Shown: positions 1 through 8,740 of the stretch, piece by piece
Layout: the number at the start of each line of letters is the position of its first letter
Position numbering within the stretch: the stretch's first letter is position 1
Translations under genes and position numbers: made by a program
The notes under the pieces: generated by a model
Told to the model about the DNA's origin: nothing
Database searches by the model: none
Seen by the model: the letters and a program-made list of their open reading frames with translations, nothing else
Source of the DNA: Salinicoccus sp. Bachu38
GTDB lineage: Bacteria > Bacillota > Bacilli > Staphylococcales > Salinicoccaceae
Length of the DNA: 64,000 bases
Direction of reading: 5' to 3'
Assembly (NCBI RefSeq): GCF_038561955.2
Contig: NZ_CP138333.2
Coordinates: 744,001-808,000 of the forward strand

Positions 1-139
1 GTCACCCAATATATACCCCCTCCCGGGCGGAATTCAATTGGAAAGGGTGTTAAGTCTCCATTACAAACATGACATGCCAGTTACATCTCCATGACAGGTG
101 TGTGTGGTATGATGGGGGCAAATGGAAGGGGGAATGGCC

Positions 140-685
140 ATGGCGCGACGTATCGTATTGGACCTCGCTGTAACATTGGATGGCTATATCGAAGGGGAGC
201 ATGGTGAAATCGACTGGTGCATCATGGACCCGGAGATGAATTTCACGGACTTTCTGAAATCAGTGGATATCATACTTTTCGGCAGGAAGAGCTATGACAT
301 GTGGAAATTGTATGTACCGGATGAAGAGGAATCCGACCTCGACAAAGAAATGATGCAGATGATTGAAGACAAGGAGAAGATCGTCTTTTCACGATTGAAG
401 AGTGAGTCGGAAAACAATGTGACTTTTTCAAATGGGGTTGAAGAGACGGTCGAGGCGCTGAAGTCCCGGGATGGCAAGGATCTCTGGCTGTATGGTGGAG
501 CGGAACTGATCACCGAATTCGTGAACCGGGGCCTTGTTGATGAATACCGACTCTCCATCCACCCGGTCGTACTGGGCAAGGGGAAGCCGCTATTCAGTAA
601 TATAGAAGGGCGATTGAACCTCGCGCTCCAGGAAGTGAACAGGTACCAGTCCGGTGTGGTGCAGCTGGTATACAAAAAGCAGTAA
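140..685 (+). CDS. Dihydrofolate reductase / RibD C-terminal family protein
   Basis: A 181-residue protein of the RibD C-terminal (DHFR-like) superfamily, which binds NADPH. The family signs are the opening strand ending LAVTLDGYIEG, the FGRKSYDMW stretch, LWLYGGAEL in the middle (the nucleotide-binding glycines) and HPVVLGKGKPLF near the end. These proteins resemble B. subtilis YyaP/YwjB, whose substrates are mostly unknown, so a true DHFR role is not claimed. Upstream ATGs exist at 122 and 134, but the AAGGGGG ribosome-binding site at 126-132 fits the ATG at 140 best. It stands alone, reading away from the window start. Confidence 0.85.
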   Translation: MARRIVLDLAVTLDGYIEGEHGEIDWCIMDPEMNFTDFLKSVDIILFGRKSYDMWKLYVPDEEESDLDKEMMQMIEDKEKIVFSRLKSESENNVTFSNGVEETVEALKSRDGKDLWLYGGAELITEFVNRGLVDEYRLSIHPVVLGKGKPLFSNIEGRLNLALQEVNRYQSGVVQLVYKKQ

Positions 686-772
686 TCCAGATCATGGCTG
701 CCGTAATCTCATTGTTTGAATCTGTAAAAAGGTTTGATTATTTCCTGTCAAAGTCGAAGGAGGTGAAATGGC

Positions 773-952
773 ATGAGGACCATCGAATACAAAGGTGTCA
801 CCTACAATGTGATTCAGGCAATTCCTGAAGCAGACCTATTGCTTGTATATAAAGAGGATGAGAGTTTTTCGAGTGGTGTGAACTACCCGGCCAACTGCCT
901 GGTAGTGCCGGATGTCGATCATCCTGACTATCATCAAAATGCTTACGATTGA
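773..952 (+). CDS. Small hypothetical protein, 59 residues
   Basis: A short ORF beginning MRTIEYKGVTYNV, preceded by a strong ribosome-binding site (AAGGAGGTG at about 758-765). An ATG at 768 is out of frame and stops after two codons, so 773 is the start. The product is soluble, acidic and rich in beta-type residues, with no motif I recognise. It ends 69 bases before a bidirectional terminator shared with the convergent gene. Coding status rests on the ribosome-binding site and clean spacing only. Confidence 0.6.
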   Translation: MRTIEYKGVTYNVIQAIPEADLLLVYKEDESFSSGVNYPANCLVVPDVDHPDYHQNAYD

Positions 953-1020
953 ATACAATCTTCTTCTGAGGAGAGATGCCGTCTGACATGAAGCAATTGA
1001 TATAGAGGGCGGTATAAGTA

Positions 1021-1054
1021 AAAATGGCAGGACCTTCAGGTCCTGCCATTTTTG
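1021..1054. terminator. Bidirectional rho-independent terminator
   Basis: A 14-base perfect stem (AAAATGGCAGGACC and its complement) with a TTCA loop. It is flanked by an A-run on the left and a T-run on the right, so it can serve both convergent neighbours. Confidence 0.9.
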
Positions 1055-1055
1055 T

Positions 1056-1361
1056 CTAGCCGATCGGTGCATGATTGATTTTTGAAAGTGGCTCATTGAT
1101 GTCGAAGATCTTGCCGATGACATTGCTGATGCCGAAGCTTGCGAGCCTCTCGGTATGCATCTTCAGATACTTTTCGGCATCCTTCCTCGTTTCGAATACG
1201 TAGATGCCGCCTGCTTCTTTTCCCAGTGCGTTTTCCGTCCATATCTTCCATAGGAATCCGGGTTCCTCATTGATGCTTTCGGCGAGGTCTTTGAACGCTT
1301 CCGACATCTCTTCACCAAAAGGGCCTTTCATTTCGAAATCCACCTGCAATAATGCTGCCAT
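1056..1361 (-). CDS. YdhR-family putative monooxygenase
   Basis: A 101-residue protein matching the YdhR family of small dimeric ferredoxin-fold (ABM-like) proteins annotated as putative monooxygenases. Visible features are LLQVDFEMKGPFGEEM at the start, a central EPGFLWKIWTENALGKEAGGIYVF and the helix with DAEKYLKMHTERL. Length equals the family norm. The biological substrate of YdhR proteins is not established. It is a single gene, convergent with the small ORF at 773 and sharing its terminator. Confidence 0.85.
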   Translation of the reverse strand: MAALLQVDFEMKGPFGEEMSEAFKDLAESINEEPGFLWKIWTENALGKEAGGIYVFETRKDAEKYLKMHTERLASFGISNVIGKIFDINEPLSKINHAPIG

Positions 1362-1515
1362 GAATGTTTTCCCTCCAATTCTTTATTCCTTCCCTTATAC
1401 CCAATTTCACTGGACCCATGTGGCCGGTTATCACTAAGGATCTGATCCGATGTATTTCCCAGCCAAGTTCGGGTAGAGTAAGGGTAGGTATATAACAATA
1501 CAGAGGAGGATCCAT

Positions 1516-2292
1516 ATGAATATTGGAATCATTGGTGCAGGGGCCATCGCAAATGGGATGCTCGAGCGCATCAACCATGACAGTCATGAAAATTTGAAAA
1601 TCAGCAGCGTATTCGTGAGGAACGAAGAGAAGTATCGGCATCTGGAAAATGAGTTTGGTGTCACACTGTACACGGATCTTGATGGCTTCCTGTCATCCGG
1701 CATCGACATCGTGGTGGAAGCGGCGAATGGGGAAGTCGTGAAGGAACATCTGCCTGAGGTGCTTAAACATAAAGATGCCATGCTGATCAGTGTCGGTGCA
1801 TTGGCAGACGGGGAACTTGTGGCCGAGCTGATGCAGGTTGCGAAAAATCATAATCACACTCTGCACCTGCCATCCGGCGCCATCGGGGGCCTCGACCTCC
1901 TTCAGAATGCCCAGTCCCACGGCGATCTGAAAAAGGTCATGCTGACGACGCGGAAGCCGGCGGCTGCGCTCAGCTATGAGAATCTGGAGTCGGAGCGGGT
2001 GGTATTCGAAGGCAGGGCCAAAGACGCCATCACCCTGTATCCGCAAAATATGAATGTGGCCATCATCCTCGGGATGGCAGGCATGGGCATCGAGGAGACG
2101 GAAGTGATGCTGATTGCCGACCCGAATATTGAAAAGAACATCCATCAGATTGAAGTCGAAGGCGCGTTTGGCAGGGCCGAATTCAAAATAGAAAACCAGC
2201 CGCTGCCTGAAAATCCGAAGACAAGCTATCTTGCTGCCATCAGCATCCTGGGTACACTTGAACGGCTCAACAGGAATTTCAGGATCGGGTGA
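1516..2292 (+). CDS. nadX: L-aspartate dehydrogenase
   Basis: A 258-residue NAD(P)-dependent L-aspartate dehydrogenase, which makes iminoaspartate for NAD synthesis or oxidises aspartate. The N-terminus carries the Rossmann motif GIIGAGAIANGM, followed by VVEAANGEVVKEH and LPSGAIGGLD. The C-terminal half carries the family segments LYPQNMNVA and the D-P-N stretch ADPNIEKNIHQIEVEG, close to conserved DUF108 positions. Start ATG at 1516 follows GAGGAGGAT. No nadA or nadC lies nearby, so a link to NAD synthesis is by family only. Confidence 0.88.
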   Translation: MNIGIIGAGAIANGMLERINHDSHENLKISSVFVRNEEKYRHLENEFGVTLYTDLDGFLSSGIDIVVEAANGEVVKEHLPEVLKHKDAMLISVGALADGELVAELMQVAKNHNHTLHLPSGAIGGLDLLQNAQSHGDLKKVMLTTRKPAAALSYENLESERVVFEGRAKDAITLYPQNMNVAIILGMAGMGIEETEVMLIADPNIEKNIHQIEVEGAFGRAEFKIENQPLPENPKTSYLAAISILGTLERLNRNFRIG

Positions 2293-2338
2293 ATTTAGAG
2301 AATTTCATAGGTAAAAGGAATGACAGCAAAAAGTATAG

Positions 2339-2372
2339 AATCCCTGGGACTATTGGTTCCAGGGATTTTCTT
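2339..2372 (+). terminator. Rho-independent terminator after nadX
   Basis: A 9-base perfect stem AATCCCTGG / CCAGGGATT followed by TTTTCTT. Confidence 0.9.
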
Positions 2373-2533
2373 ATGAGTAGTATGTTTTAGTTCCTAACAT
2401 GATAAAATATTAAAAATATTTCATTTGTTTTTCAATTGTGTAAAAAAATTCTAAATCATGATTAATTTCCTACTGAGAAGGTAGACAAGCTATGCAAGAC
2501 CAATCATCTATTATTTAGGAGGAGGAGAATCAT

Positions 2534-3430
2534 ATGAAGATGAGAAGAAGATCACTCATAAAAATTACAGCACCAGCTCTGGCACTTGGTTTGGCATTAT
2601 CTACACAAGGGGACGCTGAAGCAGCGAGTCCAAATGCCAATATCAATGCCAAAGTGAACTCAAATGCACAAATCTCCCACTCAAACGGAGCGAGTCTGGC
2701 ACATCGTCTCAGTCCAGTTGAAAGCAAACTGCAATCAGTGGAACTCGAAGCAAGCTTCATCGCTTCACAGCTTGAGAACGTTGAGTCATTGACTCCTGAA
2801 CAATATGAATATTATCAAGGGGAGCTTGATTCCCTCCTTAACCGTGTCAACGCTTCTACGAATCAATTGAACGCAGTCTCCAAGAAATTTAGTAATGATG
2901 CATCAGGCATAGTAGAAGTGGAAGGTGACATCAACCTGACAATTTCACTCATTCTTGAATTGCAAGACCTGCTGGGAGCAATCGAAGTAGTTCCTGAAGA
3001 ACCGGTTGAAGAAGCACCAGATGAAGAGGCACCTGAAGAAGAAGCACCAGAAGAACCAATTGAAGAACCAACACCAGAAGAACCGGTTGAAGAGCCAACA
3101 CCAGAGGAACCGATTGAAGAACCAACACCAGAAGAACCGGTTGAGGAACCAACACCAGAAGAACCGGTTGAGGAACCAACACCGGAAGAGCCGGTTGAAG
3201 AGCCGACACCGGAAGAGCCGGTTGAAGAGCCGACACCAGAAGAGCCGGTTGAGGAGCCAACACCGGAAGAGCCGGTTGAAGAGCCGACACCAGAAGAGCC
3301 GGTTGAGGAGCCAACACCGGAAGAGCCGGTTGAAGAGCCGACACCAGAAGAGCCGGTTGAAGAACCGACACCGGAAGAGCCGGTTGAAGAACCAACACCA
3401 GAAGAGCCGGTTGAAGAACCGACACAATAA
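2534..3430 (+). CDS. Secreted acidic repeat protein (PEEPVEEPT repeats), no wall anchor
   Basis: A 298-residue exported protein. Residues 1-31 form a signal peptide with a basic MKMRRRSLIK start, a hydrophobic core and an AEA cleavage site. Residues about 32-155 form an Asn/Ser-rich then helical domain (VESKLQSVELEASFIASQLENVESL). The rest is a strongly acidic Pro/Glu tail ending in 14 copies of a nine-residue unit, PEEP(V/I)EEPT. Such tails normally span the cell wall in front of an LPXTG anchor, but here the frame stops one residue after the last repeat (EEPTQ). It is either released or truncated. The start follows GGAGGAGGAG. Confidence 0.8.
   Translation: MKMRRRSLIKITAPALALGLALSTQGDAEAASPNANINAKVNSNAQISHSNGASLAHRLSPVESKLQSVELEASFIASQLENVESLTPEQYEYYQGELDSLLNRVNASTNQLNAVSKKFSNDASGIVEVEGDINLTISLILELQDLLGAIEVVPEEPVEEAPDEEAPEEEAPEEPIEEPTPEEPVEEPTPEEPIEEPTPEEPVEEPTPEEPVEEPTPEEPVEEPTPEEPVEEPTPEEPVEEPTPEEPVEEPTPEEPVEEPTPEEPVEEPTPEEPVEEPTPEEPVEEPTPEEPVEEPTQ
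3047..3424 (+). repeat. 14 tandem 27-bp repeats inside the secreted protein gene
   Basis: Fourteen in-frame 27-base units encoding PEEP(V/I)EEPT. The first copies differ in A/G at third positions. Later copies are nearly identical, with an alternating CCAACACCGGAA / CCGACACCAGAA pattern that suggests recent duplication of 54-base pairs of units. Long antisense and frame-shifted open frames across this tract are by-products of the repeat. Confidence 0.95.
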
Positions 3431-3462
3431 TCGAATCTCAGTTATACAGCGTCTGGAAGTTG

Positions 3463-3488
3463 AAACGGTCCGCACTGCGGGCCGTTTT
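3463..3488 (+). terminator. Rho-independent terminator after the repeat protein gene
   Basis: Stem AAACGG...CCGTTT with an inner CCGC/GCGG pairing, ending in TTTT. Confidence 0.75.
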
Positions 3489-3601
3489 ACTATGTGTTCA
3501 TAGATTTACACATTCTTCTATAGACTATCAGGTGCGTTTTATATTTCTTTTTATGGTTACATAAGTGGAAAGGGAATTTTTAAAGAAATGGAGTGGATAT
3601 T

Positions 3602-4336
3602 ATGAAATGTACAATCGTTGGCATGTGGGGCGGCTTCCCCAAGAAGAGTGAACCGACTTCAGGCTATCTGGTCGAGAAGGACGGATGTGCCATACTGCTC
3701 GATGCAGGGAGTGGGGTGGCTGCACATGTACAGAACCATATCGATCTGAATGATCTGCATCATATTTTCCTGACCCATTACCATTACGACCATTCCGTCG
3801 ATATCGGATCTTTCCTGTTCGGACGCATGATCAGCACACAGCTCGGTCGGGTGGACAAGACGCTCAACTTCTATGGGCCCGCTGACAAGGGTGTAGAGAA
3901 ACAGGTGAATAAAGTGAAGAACAATACTTTCCATCCATATGGCAAGGACAGCACATTCAAAGTCGGACCGTTCTCGATAGAATTCCATAAGAATGCACAT
4001 ACGGTCGAAACCTATGCCATGCGTATTACGGATGATGCGGGGCATGTGCTGGTCTATACTGCCGACACGAGCTACAGGAAGAGCCTTGTGCGTTTTGCAG
4101 AAGATGCGGATGTGCTGATTTCGGAATGCAGCCTATATGCCGGTGAAGACGGTGAGAAGATGGGTCATATGAATGCCGAGGAAGTCGGTGGTCTGGCGGC
4201 CAAAGCGGGTGTTGGGAAACTGGTGCTCTCCCACCTGCCACACTATGGTACTTTGGATGAGCTATCAGCATCTGCCGAGGCCGCTGGCGGGGAGGATGTC
4301 ATGTTGGCAGAAGCGGGAATGGAGATTAAGTTATAG
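3602..4336 (+). CDS. MBL-fold metal-dependent hydrolase (YhfI/RNase Z-like)
   Basis: A 244-residue metallo-beta-lactamase-fold hydrolase. The zinc motif is FLTHYHYDHSVD; later ligands are the His of KNAHTVETYAMR, the Asp of YTADTSY and the His of VLSHLPHYG. The overall plan matches B. subtilis YhfI, a family related to RNase Z and phosphodiesterases, but the substrate is not known. An in-frame GTG at 3593 is possible. The TGGAG ribosome-binding site at 3589-3593 favours the ATG at 3602. Confidence 0.85.
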   Translation: MKCTIVGMWGGFPKKSEPTSGYLVEKDGCAILLDAGSGVAAHVQNHIDLNDLHHIFLTHYHYDHSVDIGSFLFGRMISTQLGRVDKTLNFYGPADKGVEKQVNKVKNNTFHPYGKDSTFKVGPFSIEFHKNAHTVETYAMRITDDAGHVLVYTADTSYRKSLVRFAEDADVLISECSLYAGEDGEKMGHMNAEEVGGLAAKAGVGKLVLSHLPHYGTLDELSASAEAAGGEDVMLAEAGMEIKL

Positions 4337-4483
4337 AGGTTTTAATAGCAATTTTAATCTATTTTCTTTAAAGAGAGTTAATTAAGTGGAAGAGGATGAA
4401 GAAGGAAACATGGTTTTGATCCTTCTGGCAGGCAATCGAGAAACTTTTTATGACCAGTTGGCAAGGTATATGAAATGAAATTG

Positions 4484-4508
4484 GATGGGGCCCTCGTCCC
4501 ATCTTTTT
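4484..4508 (+). terminator. Terminator-like hairpin downstream of the MBL hydrolase
   Basis: Stem GATGGG / CCCATC followed by TTTTT. It lies in the 303-base gap 4337-4639, which otherwise holds only A/T-rich sequence, a doubtful 30-codon frame and the next terminator. Confidence 0.7.
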
Positions 4509-4576
4509 AAATTGATTTATATTCAGGGAGAATACATATCGAGAACAAAGTGAGTTTATGATAAAGATTTAATGAA

Positions 4577-4616
4577 CAAAAAAAGCCGGCCGATTCAATG
4601 AACCAGCCGGCCGAAA
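4577..4616 (-). terminator. Rho-independent terminator after aprX
   Basis: GCCGGC...GCCGGC stem with an inner TTCA/TGAA pairing. The A-run at 4577-4584 becomes a T-run on the minus strand. Confidence 0.85.
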
Positions 4617-4639
4617 ATATTATTTGATAAAGAATGTAT

Positions 4640-5956
4640 CTATAGTGATGGTCCATCCGCCGACGCGGACTTCTGCCGATTTTCTGCATAGCGGATTGCC
4701 ATCTCAACAGCATTTTCCGCATCAATATAGCCCCATTGGCTGCCGAATGACGCTTCACTGGTCATCTGCAGTATGCTTTTCACATCATTCGGGCTCAAGT
4801 CTGGATTCGCTTCAAGCATCAGGGCAACGACTCCTGCACAGATGGGTGTGGCCATGGAAGTGCCGGACATCTGTATATAATTTTCGTCAATGACCTGTTC
4901 CGCCAATTCCGTCACCACCGTGGAGCCCGGGGACAACAGCGAGATGATGTTTGTGCCGGGGGCATAGATATCCGGCTTGACCATCTGGTCGATGGTTGGG
5001 CCCCGGCTGGAGAATTCAGCGATTTCGTCATCAGTGCGCTCGACCGTATTCTGGTCATCCGTTGCCCCGACCGTGATGATGAAGGGATTGATGGCAGGCG
5101 TACCGATGGTAGAAGGCGCCGGTCCGCTGTTTCCCGCAGCGGCACAGACGATCATGCCGGCGTGCCACGCTTCCTGAGCGGCAAGCGACAATGGGTCTCT
5201 TCTGAATGATTCAAGGGCTTTCGAACCAAGAGAAAGGGAGAGGATCCGGATATCATATGCCTCTTTATTTTCCATGCACCATTCGATGCCTTCAATGATG
5301 TTGGACAGGTTGCCGCCTCCGGAACCGTTCAGCACCTTCACGCCCACGATGGATGCTTTTGGTGCCGGTCCTTTGTATTCACCGTCGGATAGTGCCCCAT
5401 TTCCTGCCGCATCACCGGCACAGTGCGTTCCATGTCCATTGTCGTCATAGGGCTCGGTCTCACCCTTGATTACATCGTGGAAGGCGATGATGCGGTTTTC
5501 CGGTGTCGTCAGATCGGCATGGGGATGGATGCCGGTATCAAGCACAGCAATCGTCACACCTTCTCCGCTGAGGTTATGCGTGTCCCTGACCTTCCCGGAT
5601 CCGATCTGCGAGTCCGTGATGTCGAGATATGCTGAGACAGGGCGGTCATAATATATCCGTTCAATGGCATCATGATCCTTGATCTGTTTGATCTTCTCAG
5701 GTGTAAGGGACCCTTTCATGCTATTGATGATGCGTATTTCATGGTCCAGGTGATTGTGGGAATCGATGTTGCATTGTCGGAAGAGGTCATCCTTTTCATC
5801 TTTTCCACACCCCTGCCTGCATTTTATGATGATCGGAATCTCATTGGTGCCTGTTGCGTGGTAGGCATTCCTCCGGTCGATGCGCAGCTGTTCGATCAGG
5901 CCGGGATCCAGTCTGTTGCCACTTTCTTCATACCAGACTCTTTTTCTGTTATTCAT
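4640..5956 (-). CDS. aprX: Subtilisin-like serine protease, AprX type (S8 family)
   Basis: A 438-residue S8 peptidase without a signal peptide, close in length and domain order to the intracellular B. subtilis AprX (442 residues). The catalytic triad is Asp140 (IAVLDTGIHPHADL), His175 (DDNGHGTHCAGD) and Ser367 (MSGTSMATPICAG), with the oxyanion Asn276 in AAGNSGP. The first 120 residues form the AprX-type N-terminal extension. Start ATG follows GGGAGGAG. It is a single gene with its own terminator. Cytoplasmic action is inferred from the missing signal peptide and the AprX resemblance. Confidence 0.9.
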   Translation of the reverse strand: MNNRKRVWYEESGNRLDPGLIEQLRIDRRNAYHATGTNEIPIIIKCRQGCGKDEKDDLFRQCNIDSHNHLDHEIRIINSMKGSLTPEKIKQIKDHDAIERIYYDRPVSAYLDITDSQIGSGKVRDTHNLSGEGVTIAVLDTGIHPHADLTTPENRIIAFHDVIKGETEPYDDNGHGTHCAGDAAGNGALSDGEYKGPAPKASIVGVKVLNGSGGGNLSNIIEGIEWCMENKEAYDIRILSLSLGSKALESFRRDPLSLAAQEAWHAGMIVCAAAGNSGPAPSTIGTPAINPFIITVGATDDQNTVERTDDEIAEFSSRGPTIDQMVKPDIYAPGTNIISLLSPGSTVVTELAEQVIDENYIQMSGTSMATPICAGVVALMLEANPDLSPNDVKSILQMTSEASFGSQWGYIDAENAVEMAIRYAENRQKSASADGPSL

Positions 5957-6149
5957 TATCTTCTCCTCCCTATAGATCTTGATGGCATGGCATCATGATT
6001 GGCAAATTTCCTTTACTTATTAAATTTCCAAATTATAGTTATCTAAACATTTAAAATATTATTGAGTTCCAAATGATGATTAGAGATTCCGCTCACGTGG
6101 TAAATATATAACATGTAAGATGAATGCAAATCAGAAGGAGGCATTATTG

Positions 6150-6575
6150 ATGAAAGTCAGAGAAATTATGACGACTGAAGTCGAAACATGCGGACCTGAA
6201 ACTACCATCCAGGAAGTGGCATCAAAAATGATGGAACTGGATGTCGGTTCCATCCCGGTCACAGAGGATGGCAACTTGAGAGGCATCATCACAGACCGTG
6301 ACCTGGTCATCCGGGGCATTGCTTCCCAGTTCTCGCTTGAGACACCGGTGAACCGCATCCTGTCATCCGACAATGTGACGGGTACACCGGATATGGACGT
6401 GGAAGAAGCGGCAAACCTGATGGCACAGGAACAGATACGCCGGCTGCCGATCATCGAGGACAATAAAGTGGCAGGCATCGTTTCCCTCGGTGATGTGGCA
6501 GTGGACGAGGAAGACCCTGAGGACTCAGAAGTGGCTCTTGAGGAAATCTCCAAACCGGCAGAACCGGACAAATAG
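6150..6575 (+). CDS. CBS-domain pair protein (YhcV-like)
   Basis: A 141-residue protein made of two CBS domains, the usual Bateman module that binds adenine nucleotides. Repeat one covers about residues 1-60 (VREIMTTEVETCGPETTIQEVASKMMELDVGSIPV) and repeat two about residues 70-125 (MAQEQIRRLPIIEDNKVAGIVSLGDVAV). It has an acidic tail. An upstream in-frame ATG at 6120 exists, but AGAAGGAGG at 6133-6141 sets the start at 6150. It resembles the stress-related CBS proteins of Bacillus (YhcV, YlbB). The ligand and partner are unknown. Confidence 0.85.
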   Translation: MKVREIMTTEVETCGPETTIQEVASKMMELDVGSIPVTEDGNLRGIITDRDLVIRGIASQFSLETPVNRILSSDNVTGTPDMDVEEAANLMAQEQIRRLPIIEDNKVAGIVSLGDVAVDEEDPEDSEVALEEISKPAEPDK

Positions 6576-6592
6576 AATATTATGTATGGATG

Positions 6593-6621
6593 TTCCGAGC
6601 CAATAGCCTCGGAATTTTTTT
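6593..6621 (+). terminator. Rho-independent terminator after the CBS gene
   Basis: Stem TTCCGAG / CTCGGAA followed by seven T. The rest of the 308-base gap 6576-6883 is A/T-rich leader of the next gene with no recognisable RNA element. Confidence 0.9.
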
Positions 6622-6883
6622 GTACACTTGTAAAAAAAAGGATATAATAAGAGATAGAAGATATTATAAAAGAAAAATAAGCAAAAAGATAAATATCCTT
6701 ATGCTCCTAATCAGAATCGAACAATCAAGATAGAGAAAATAAAATAGCACCAGCCATAGCTGATGTGACAGACGAAGAAACGACAAATAAGGTGAGTTGA
6801 TTCGTCATGGTGCAATTGGAATTGCTCTCCATCACTGCCGTTCTGTGGATTTACAGATTGTGTAGAAAGGAACGAAATTAAAA

Positions 6884-8602
6884 ATGAATATCGCTATTCG
6901 AATACTGCTTTCACTTTTGCTTGCCGCCTTTCTGGTTGCGCCCATGTCCGCTGTTGCAGAGACCGATGAAATAGAGCAGACGATAGAAGAAACAGATTCA
7001 ATTGAGAATACATCGTCAGAAGAAGTCTCAATAGAGGAAGTGACGGAAGAAGTAAAAACTGAGGAAGTGGACAGTCTGGAGACACCATCGACTGTTGAGG
7101 AACCCATCGAAGCGGAACCCTCAGTAGAAATTTCTGAAGAAGAGACGACTGAGGAAATAGCTGACGAGAAAGCGCAGGCACCTCAGGAAGAATCTGCGGA
7201 ATCCCTACAGACGACAGCTTTGGTGGGAGCGGATATCTTGGGAAATACAAGTTTGACAGCTGCTAAAGCAGACCATCCCTCTCGTATCATCCTTACTTAT
7301 AAAATCACAAGCATTCTAAATTTGGGTCTATTGGATAGAGCTTTTGTAAACTTCTATTTGCCACCGGAAATCATGGAACTCATTTCAAAAAATAATTTGC
7401 AGGCGTCCTATTATGACTCTAGCCTGTTTGATACTGGAGGAGATCCAGAACCTTTTACACCTGAACAAATAAATATTACGGGAAATCAGGTGATTTTGGA
7501 AGCTGAAAGTTTCTTGAATTTAAAGGCAGGGGTTGAAAACACCTTTACTTTGGAAATCATGCTGGATGAATTTCCACCAACAGACACAGGGCAATACACT
7601 TTCTACGCTATAGAAACAGAACAAAGTGGGATTAACTTGGATCTCATCAAGAATGAAGGGAGCGATGCCACACTCCCTTCCCCTGTTATTCCTGGAGCAC
7701 CGCACATCGATGATCCAATCCATACAACCAGTACAGTCGTTACAGGACACGGAGAACCTGGTTCAACGATAGTGCTGAAAATTGATGGAGTGGAACTCCC
7801 AGATTCAGATATTTTGGTGGATGCAGAAGGCAGATTCTCAGTCAATATTCCTGAACAGCCAGCCGGAACCGAAATACGAGGAAGCATTGTAAATGAAGAT
7901 GGCATTGAAAGTGAAGAAGTAGCTGTCACTGTCACTGAGCCTCCGGATACTACTGCGCCGGATGCTCCGGAGATTGATGATGTCCACAGCAATGATACCA
8001 TCATTACCGGAAGCGGTGAGGCGGGTGCAAAAATCATCCTGACCATCAATGATATCGATTATGAAGGGGCTGTTGATGAAAATGGAAGATATTCGATGGA
8101 AGTTCCGGTTGCACTGGAGCCGGGCACACTGATAACAGCATTACTAGTAGACGAGGCTGGAAATTCCAGTGAAGAAACGAAGACACAAGTCATTGAGGCG
8201 ACCATTGTTTTTCACAGAGTTCCAGAAACCCTCTCCTTTGAAAGTGCATCCATAAAACAGGGAGTAACCAAAATCTCAAGACAAGACCCCGATTGGTCGA
8301 TGGAAGTGAGGGATACAAGAGGGGTGGGCAGTACAATCCGTATTCGAGCGGAAGCACAACCCTTGATTACAGAAGATGGTCATACCCTTCCAAATGCTCT
8401 TGTCTATGTAGATGAGAACTTCGAAGCCCATTCTTTGGATGAAGGACCAGTGGAAGTGTTTACAGGGGAGACGAGTGAAGACCCTATCACTACCATACAG
8501 TGGCAACCAGAGCAGGGGCCTATGATTGAAGTAAACCCTATTTTAGCCGCTTCAAAATCCTATAGTACCAACATCACTTGGACAATCGTCAATGAACCTT
8601 AG
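6884..8602 (+). CDS. Secreted WxL-like surface protein with Ig-like domains
   Basis: A 572-residue exported protein. Residues 1-25 are a signal peptide (IRILLSLLLAAFLVAPMSAVAE). A Glu/Thr/Ser-rich acidic stretch runs to about 110, followed by a beta-rich adhesin-like domain to about 260. Two bacterial Ig-like repeats lie at about 265-353 and 354-437, each with (V/I)(V/I)TG(H/S)GE(P/A)G. The C-terminal domain (445-572) has W-S-M-E-V-R-D-T-R and ends TNITWTIVNEP, closely resembling the two W-x-L signatures that bind peptidoglycan in WxL proteins. Here they read WSM and WTI. No LPXTG motif is present. Assignment to WxL is by pattern, not search. Confidence 0.65.
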   Translation: MNIAIRILLSLLLAAFLVAPMSAVAETDEIEQTIEETDSIENTSSEEVSIEEVTEEVKTEEVDSLETPSTVEEPIEAEPSVEISEEETTEEIADEKAQAPQEESAESLQTTALVGADILGNTSLTAAKADHPSRIILTYKITSILNLGLLDRAFVNFYLPPEIMELISKNNLQASYYDSSLFDTGGDPEPFTPEQINITGNQVILEAESFLNLKAGVENTFTLEIMLDEFPPTDTGQYTFYAIETEQSGINLDLIKNEGSDATLPSPVIPGAPHIDDPIHTTSTVVTGHGEPGSTIVLKIDGVELPDSDILVDAEGRFSVNIPEQPAGTEIRGSIVNEDGIESEEVAVTVTEPPDTTAPDAPEIDDVHSNDTIITGSGEAGAKIILTINDIDYEGAVDENGRYSMEVPVALEPGTLITALLVDEAGNSSEETKTQVIEATIVFHRVPETLSFESASIKQGVTKISRQDPDWSMEVRDTRGVGSTIRIRAEAQPLITEDGHTLPNALVYVDENFEAHSLDEGPVEVFTGETSEDPITTIQWQPEQGPMIEVNPILAASKSYSTNITWTIVNEP

Positions 8603-8651
8603 ATTTCATTTGAAATAATAAGCGAAGAAATGTAGTGACTATATCAACATC

Positions 8652-8677
8652 TCGGGGCAGAAGCCCCGGATTTTTTT
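8652..8677 (+). terminator. Rho-independent terminator after the WxL-like gene
   Basis: Stem CGGGGC-AGAA-GCCCCG followed by seven T. Confidence 0.92.
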
Positions 8678-8740
8678 GTTCACTTGTGAATGAAAGGGTA
8701 TATAATATGAAAGGTCTTTGTAAAATCTGAATGAGAGGAA

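Noticed and set aside
3047-3424. CRISPR-like regular repeats
   Set aside because: The repeats are contiguous, in frame and encode PEEPVEEPT; there are no spacers.
2945-3503. Long antisense and frame-shifted ORFs (158-176 codons) across the Pro/Glu repeat tract
   Set aside because: They exist only because a 27-base repeat keeps all frames open; their translations are low-complexity and lack start signals.
4386-4478. 30-codon frame starting GTG in the gap before aprX
   Set aside because: Weak ribosome-binding context and no recognisable sequence; kept only as part of the gap description.
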